Shown here piece by piece: positions 60,389-64,000 of a stretch of 64,000 nt of DNA. Source of the DNA: Myxococcaceae bacterium JPH2. Lineage in GTDB: Bacteria; Myxococcota; Myxococcia; Myxococcales; Myxococcaceae. The notes below the pieces were generated by a model that had not been told where the DNA came from, ran no database searches, and saw nothing but the letters and a program-made list of their open reading frames with translations. The translations under genes were made by a program, and so were the position numbers. Each line of letters opens with the position of its first letter. Positions within the stretch are counted from its first letter, which is position 1. Location of the stretch: the NCBI GenBank assembly GCA_016458225.1, contig JAEMGR010000028.1, forward strand, positions 1 through 64,000. The letters run 5' to 3'.

Positions 60389-60847
60389 ATGTCGATGCAG
60401 AGGCAGGACGAGACGCTGTCGTGGTCGGGGCTGGGCGTGGGGACGGACCGCCCATCCTTCCTGGCGAAGGTGCGCGAGCAGCTCCCGGACTACGAGCCGG
60501 AGCAGGCCTCGGAGGCGGTGTGCTGCGGGCTGTCGGCGCTGTTGCCGGGCGGGTTGGTGGCGCAGATCCGCCAGCAGCTCCCCGAGGATGCCCGCTCGTT
60601 GATGGACGGCTGCGAGCGCAAGCCGGGCGCGGACGCGGGCCGGATGGACCGGGATGACTTCTACCTGCACGTGGCCAACCACCTGAACGCGGAGCCGGAG
60701 AACGTGCGGCTCGTGCTCCACGGCGTCTTCGCCGCGCTCCAGACGCAAATCACCGAAGGGGAGGCCCGGAAGATTGAAGGGCAGTTGCCGCGCTGGCTGG
60801 CGGGGACGTGGGCCGCGGCGCGGGTGGGGATTGATCGCCCGTCGTGA
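60389..60847 (+). CDS. DUF2267 protein
   Basis: The 152-residue helical protein has the DUF2267 pattern: FLAKVREQLPDYEPEQASEAV, LSALLPGGLVAQIRQQLPEDAR and, in a second half, DDFYLHVANHLN, VLHGVFAALQTQIT, GQLPRWLAGTW. Two similar halves match the usual family duplication. Function unknown. GAGGAG is 6-8 bases upstream of the ATG. Confidence 0.85.
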   Translation: MSMQRQDETLSWSGLGVGTDRPSFLAKVREQLPDYEPEQASEAVCCGLSALLPGGLVAQIRQQLPEDARSLMDGCERKPGADAGRMDRDDFYLHVANHLNAEPENVRLVLHGVFAALQTQITEGEARKIEGQLPRWLAGTWAAARVGIDRPS

Positions 60848-60898
60848 GCGGGCGCGGCGCCTCGGGGCTCGCATGGGCCCCGGGCGCCGCTCGCGGCG

Positions 60899-61567
60899 TC
60901 AGTAGGTGCCGCCCAGGGACAGCGTGGCCTGGTAGCGCCCGCTGCCGGCGTCATTGCCCGGAGTGGGCGCGAAGTCCTGGCCGAGCAGGAAGTCGTAGTT
61001 CACGCGCGCGTCCGCGGTGAACGTCTTGCCCATCTGGTAGCGCAGGCCCACGCCCACCGGTGCGTACGCGCTCGTGTCGTCCTTGAAGCCGAGCTGGGCG
61101 CCCCGGAAGTCGTTGCGGATGTTGAAGTGCTCGAAGCCGATGCCGCCCAGCACGTAGGGCTGGAGCCGGGTGTCGGTGAGGTCCGCCACCAGCGCCGCCT
61201 GCCCGCCGTTGCGCACGATGTCGGGCCCGTCCGTGATGCCGCCCTCGGTGCGGCCCCGGGTGTCGATGTCGGAGAGGCCGCCGCTGTACCCCAGCTCCAG
61301 GCCGAGCATGGGCACCGGCCGGTAGCCCACCACGGCGCCATACGAGGCACCGGGTTGCAGCTCGGGCGCGAGCTTGCCCGTGTAGCCCTCCATGCCGCCG
61401 CCGATGAGCGCGTAGAGGCCGGTGCCCGCCTGTTTGCTCTCGCGTTTGACCGTGACGGTCTCGGTGGAGGTGTACGTCTGGTTCGTTGACCGGTAGTCGT
61501 CCTCGGCCAGCGCCACGCTCGCCCCCAGCGCCGCCGCGCATGCGCCCACGCGAATGATGGTCCTCAT
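60899..61567 (-). CDS. Outer-membrane beta-barrel protein (OmpW/OmpA-like)
   Basis: The 222-residue protein has a Sec signal (VGACAAALGASVALA) and an outer-membrane barrel ending in ATLSLGGTY, with alternating strands (YALIGGGMEGYTG, VVGYRPVPMLGLELGYSGG, PYVLGGIGFEHFNI). It resembles opacity/OmpW-type 8-strand barrels. It is convergent with the DUF2267 gene. Confidence 0.85.
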   Translation of the reverse strand: MRTIIRVGACAAALGASVALAEDDYRSTNQTYTSTETVTVKRESKQAGTGLYALIGGGMEGYTGKLAPELQPGASYGAVVGYRPVPMLGLELGYSGGLSDIDTRGRTEGGITDGPDIVRNGGQAALVADLTDTRLQPYVLGGIGFEHFNIRNDFRGAQLGFKDDTSAYAPVGVGLRYQMGKTFTADARVNYDFLLGQDFAPTPGNDAGSGRYQATLSLGGTY

Positions 61568-61730
61568 GATGTCCCGGACTCCTTTCGTTCGTTCGAAGCG
61601 CAACGTGGAGTGCACGCGACTCAAGGGCAACGGGATGGCCCGGAAGGTCCTTCCTCGTCCACCCGGTGGGCACGCGATGGGCGCACCGGGTGAACGCCGC
61701 TTCCCACCCTGGGCAAGGGCGGGGTGTCTC

Positions 61731-63497
61731 TCAGGGCAGCCGAGCCAGCGCGGCCTTGGCCTGCACCAGGCCGTGGCCATAGCCGGAGTCGCGCCCCGGC
61801 GGGCCCAGGTCGCGGGCGGAGGACTCGAGCACGTTGCGGACCTGGAGCGGCGTCAGCTCGGGGTGGGCGCTCCACAGCAGCGCGGCCACGCCGCTGACAT
61901 AGGGCGTGGCCATGGACGTGCCGGACGAGTAGGCGTAGTCGACCGGCCGCAGCGTGAGGTGCACGGAGTGGCCCACCATGCGCCGCAGCAGCACGGTGCT
62001 GGACGCCTGGCTGATGGTGACCGCGGGCGCCCAGTGGCCCTCGCGAGGCAGCGCGGCGATGTCCACCGTGCCCCCCGCTCGCGAGTCATCCGGACCGAAC
62101 ACGACGGCGCGCGCGCCCTGCATCATCACCGTGGCCGTGGCGTCATCGACGGACACCGGGCCGGGCCGCACGTACGCGATGAAGCCGTCGCACGTGCTGC
62201 CCTGGCACGAGCCGAGCGAGTCCCCCTCGCCGCAATCCACCAGCTGCCCCACCGCGTCGCCCGCCGGCGCGTACATCAGTGAGCGCGACACGGGGTGCAT
62301 GCCCTCCACCTCCAATTCGGAGAAGGCGCCCAGGCCCCGCGGGAAGGTGGACAGCACGTCCACGCCCGGCGCCACCAGGCTCAGCTCCGGCCCTCCGGAC
62401 GAGAACGAGGCGCGGCGCCCCTGTGCGTCCACCGCGCCCACCGCCAGCACGGACGGATCCGCCGCCGGGTACAGCACGGGACCGGCACCCTGGTTCCCCG
62501 CCGCGGCCACCACGAGCATCCCGTGGTCCAGCGCGGCCTTGAACGCCTCCTCCGACAGCCGCGTGCCCGAGCCGCCGCCCAGCGACAGCGACGCGACGCG
62601 CGCGCCCTGCTGCTCGCACCACTCGAGCGCCTCGAACACGTAGCTCATCTGCGTGCGCCCGTGCGTGTCGAGCACCCGGGCGATGAGCAGCTCCGCCTCG
62701 GGCGCCACGCCCACCACGCCGTCTGGCCCCAGCACCGGCGCGCCCTGTCCGCCCTGCCCGCGCCGCGCCGCGAGGATGCCCGTCACGTGCGTGCCGTGGC
62801 CCTCGCCCCACACGCCGCCCTCGCTGTCGCTCGGGTCGTCATCGCCGTAGAGGAAGTCCTTGCTGGCGACCACCGCGCCCTGGAACTCCGGGTGCTGCAC
62901 GTCCAGCCCGCTGTCGATGACGCACACCCGCACGCCTCGGCCCGTGGGCGCGCCCGGGTCCGGCTGACCGTCGCCATTCGCGTCCCACACGTCCGCGGCC
63001 TGCACCATCCGCAGGCCGTCCATCTGCTCGGAGGGCCAGGCCCCCAGCGACGATGCCGTGACGGCGCCCAGCGCCGCCGCTCGGGGCAGCTCCTGGCTGA
63101 ACCACACTTGATCCGCCTCGATGCTGTCCACCCGAGGGTCCGCCGCCAGCCGCGCGCGCTCCTCCGGATTGACCCGCGCCGCCACGGCCGGGATGTTGCG
63201 GAAGACGATGCTCACCTTCCCGCTGGCCACCGTCGCCGCGCTCACGTGGCGCCGCTCGCGGTAGCGGATGAGCACGGGCTCTCGGCCGTCTTCGTCCACC
63301 TGGCCCGGCTCGATGACGGGCGCCGCGCGCAGCCCCTGCCGCGCCTGGCCCGGACGCGGGAGTCCCTGGGGTGTCTGATCCGGACGCGTGCCCGCGATGA
63401 CACCTGGGCACACCTGGCCCTGGGCCTGAGTGGAGGTGGACACATCCAATGCACACGCCGAAATCGTCAGGAGTCCGATGAGTCCCCATCGCCGCAT
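61731..63497 (-). CDS. Subtilisin-family (S8) lipoprotein protease with PA insert
   Basis: The 588-residue paralogue of the enzyme at 12456-14261: lipobox TISAC, propeptide, Asp195 (VIDSG), His234 (GEGHGTHVTG), Asn335 (AAAGNQG), Ser528 (GTSMATPYVSG). The PA-type insert (about 400-510) keeps the two-Cys signature (DCGEGDS, STCDGFIAYV). A calcium-type loop DANGDGQPD lies at 172-180. Secreted, outer-membrane-anchored protease, likely for feeding on prey proteins. The two genes are 47 kb apart in opposite orientation. Confidence 0.9.
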   Translation of the reverse strand: MRRWGLIGLLTISACALDVSTSTQAQGQVCPGVIAGTRPDQTPQGLPRPGQARQGLRAAPVIEPGQVDEDGREPVLIRYRERRHVSAATVASGKVSIVFRNIPAVAARVNPEERARLAADPRVDSIEADQVWFSQELPRAAALGAVTASSLGAWPSEQMDGLRMVQAADVWDANGDGQPDPGAPTGRGVRVCVIDSGLDVQHPEFQGAVVASKDFLYGDDDPSDSEGGVWGEGHGTHVTGILAARRGQGGQGAPVLGPDGVVGVAPEAELLIARVLDTHGRTQMSYVFEALEWCEQQGARVASLSLGGGSGTRLSEEAFKAALDHGMLVVAAAGNQGAGPVLYPAADPSVLAVGAVDAQGRRASFSSGGPELSLVAPGVDVLSTFPRGLGAFSELEVEGMHPVSRSLMYAPAGDAVGQLVDCGEGDSLGSCQGSTCDGFIAYVRPGPVSVDDATATVMMQGARAVVFGPDDSRAGGTVDIAALPREGHWAPAVTISQASSTVLLRRMVGHSVHLTLRPVDYAYSSGTSMATPYVSGVAALLWSAHPELTPLQVRNVLESSARDLGPPGRDSGYGHGLVQAKAALARLP

Positions 63498-63971
63498 GAC
63501 CCGCTCCTTCTCTTCACGTCGCCCGTGGACTTCGGGGGTTCACGGCCGAAACGATTCCGGCCACACCGGGCGCGCGTGCTCTTGAGGAAGTGCATCGCGC
63601 TCCGGCCCGGCAACGGCTCGGGGGGCCGCCTGGCCCCGTGGGGTGCGCCGGTTCACATGGCATGTGTTGCCGTGATGACCTGCTTTCCGCGTTATCGGCG
63701 GTGCTGGGGGGATGCCGCGCAACCCGCTGAAAAGTGGACCGCGCGGGGGTGGGCACACCTCCGCCGTTCGGGGTTGGCCCGCAAACTCCGTGCAACGCCG
63801 AATGAGGCTGCGCGTATCGGTCCGTTGCACGGACCGTTGTGCCTGGAGGGTCTGACATGGCCCCCCAGGGTCGGGTTTTCACTTCCGGGCGACAGCGGTG
63901 TCTGAGCGGGGGAGCGGCCTCGGGGCAGCTTGATTCCGCATGTGCCCCGTGGTGCGCTCCGGACCGAAGCC
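63498..63971. other. Intergenic region
   Basis: I find no supported gene here. It includes the promoter of the subtilisin on the left, the perfect inverted repeat at 63818-63836 and the start of a gene at the right edge. The two minus-strand frames that cross it lack ribosome sites and sensible composition. Confidence 0.5.
63818..63836. promoter_or_regulatory. Perfect inverted repeat, possible operator
   Basis: cggtccgt-tgc-acggaccg is an exact 8-base palindrome with a 3-base centre, 136 bases before the next gene start. It may bind a dimeric regulator, or form a short hairpin. Confidence 0.5.
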
Positions 63972-64000
63972 ATGAGCACCGCACCGACAGAGTCACCCCG
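63972..64000 (+). CDS. Possible start of a gene cut by window edge
   Basis: The ATG at 63972 opens MSTAPTESP and runs to the edge. No strong ribosome site precedes it, so the call is tentative. Confidence 0.3.

Overview
The window is high-GC DNA with densely packed genes on both strands. It looks like a chromosomal segment of a predatory or social myxobacterium (Myxococcota, Myxococcaceae-like). This is inferred from gene style: a Ser/Thr kinase fused to an AAA/TPR signalling module, many lipoproteins, a Kelch protein, lipoprotein subtilisins, a SWIM protein, a DUF4846 protein and strong GC bias at third codon positions. No database search was possible.

Layout. 1-312: tail of an rRNA operon (spacer, 5S rRNA, terminator). 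381-5831: small housekeeping and unknown genes (beta-barrel, SlyX-like, TPR proteins, zinc-ribbon protein), a PAS histidine kinase and a disordered Asn/Pro/Gly-rich protein. 5944-10334: a minus-strand operon of a His-rich membrane protein, a TonB-dependent receptor and two tandem lipoproteins, overlapping by 4 bases at two junctions; probably metal or metal-complex uptake. 10525-15475: glpD, a secreted subtilisin lipoprotein and an ECF sigma/anti-sigma pair. 15536-21060: a double DsbA-like oxidoreductase, a CDP-alcohol phosphatidyltransferase, a DUF4846 protein, an NAD(P)-binding protein and a thioredoxin. 21505-25979: the kinase-AAA-TPR giant, with its stop overlapping the start of a methyltransferase gene.

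25994-31393 is the most accessory-looking stretch. It holds a LysM plus peptidoglycan-binding protein, an 812-residue protein with an L,D-transpeptidase-like His...Ser-x-Gly-Cys motif and long coiled coil, an NADase-type glycan-binding protein, a nuclease-like unknown and a small unknown. GC content appears lower here. 31416-35921 is a tightly overlapping lipid operon: cNMP-binding patatin, FabH-like ketosynthase, acyltransferase and FabI/SDR-like reductase. Several of its active sites are non-canonical. It sits directly downstream of a complete RND efflux operon (TolC, adaptor, permease; 35996-41814), which raises the possibility that synthesis and export are linked.

41951-48526: an octaheme cytochrome with HEAT/TPR tail, HAD nucleotidase, alpha/beta hydrolase, histidine phosphatase, APH-like kinase, small lipoprotein and DUF427. 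48528-55143: a SWIM protein preceded by what looks like the stub of its usual AAA ATPase partner, a LysR regulator, a zinc alcohol dehydrogenase, and YciI-like and other small proteins. 55294-64000: a Kelch lipoprotein, a palindromic repeat, an M24-like peptidase, a diheme peroxidase, small envelope proteins, and a second subtilisin lipoprotein paralogous to the one at 12456-14261.

The best candidates for an undescribed system are the lipid operon with divergent active sites, the TonB/His-rich/paired-lipoprotein operon, and the LysM/transpeptidase-like module.
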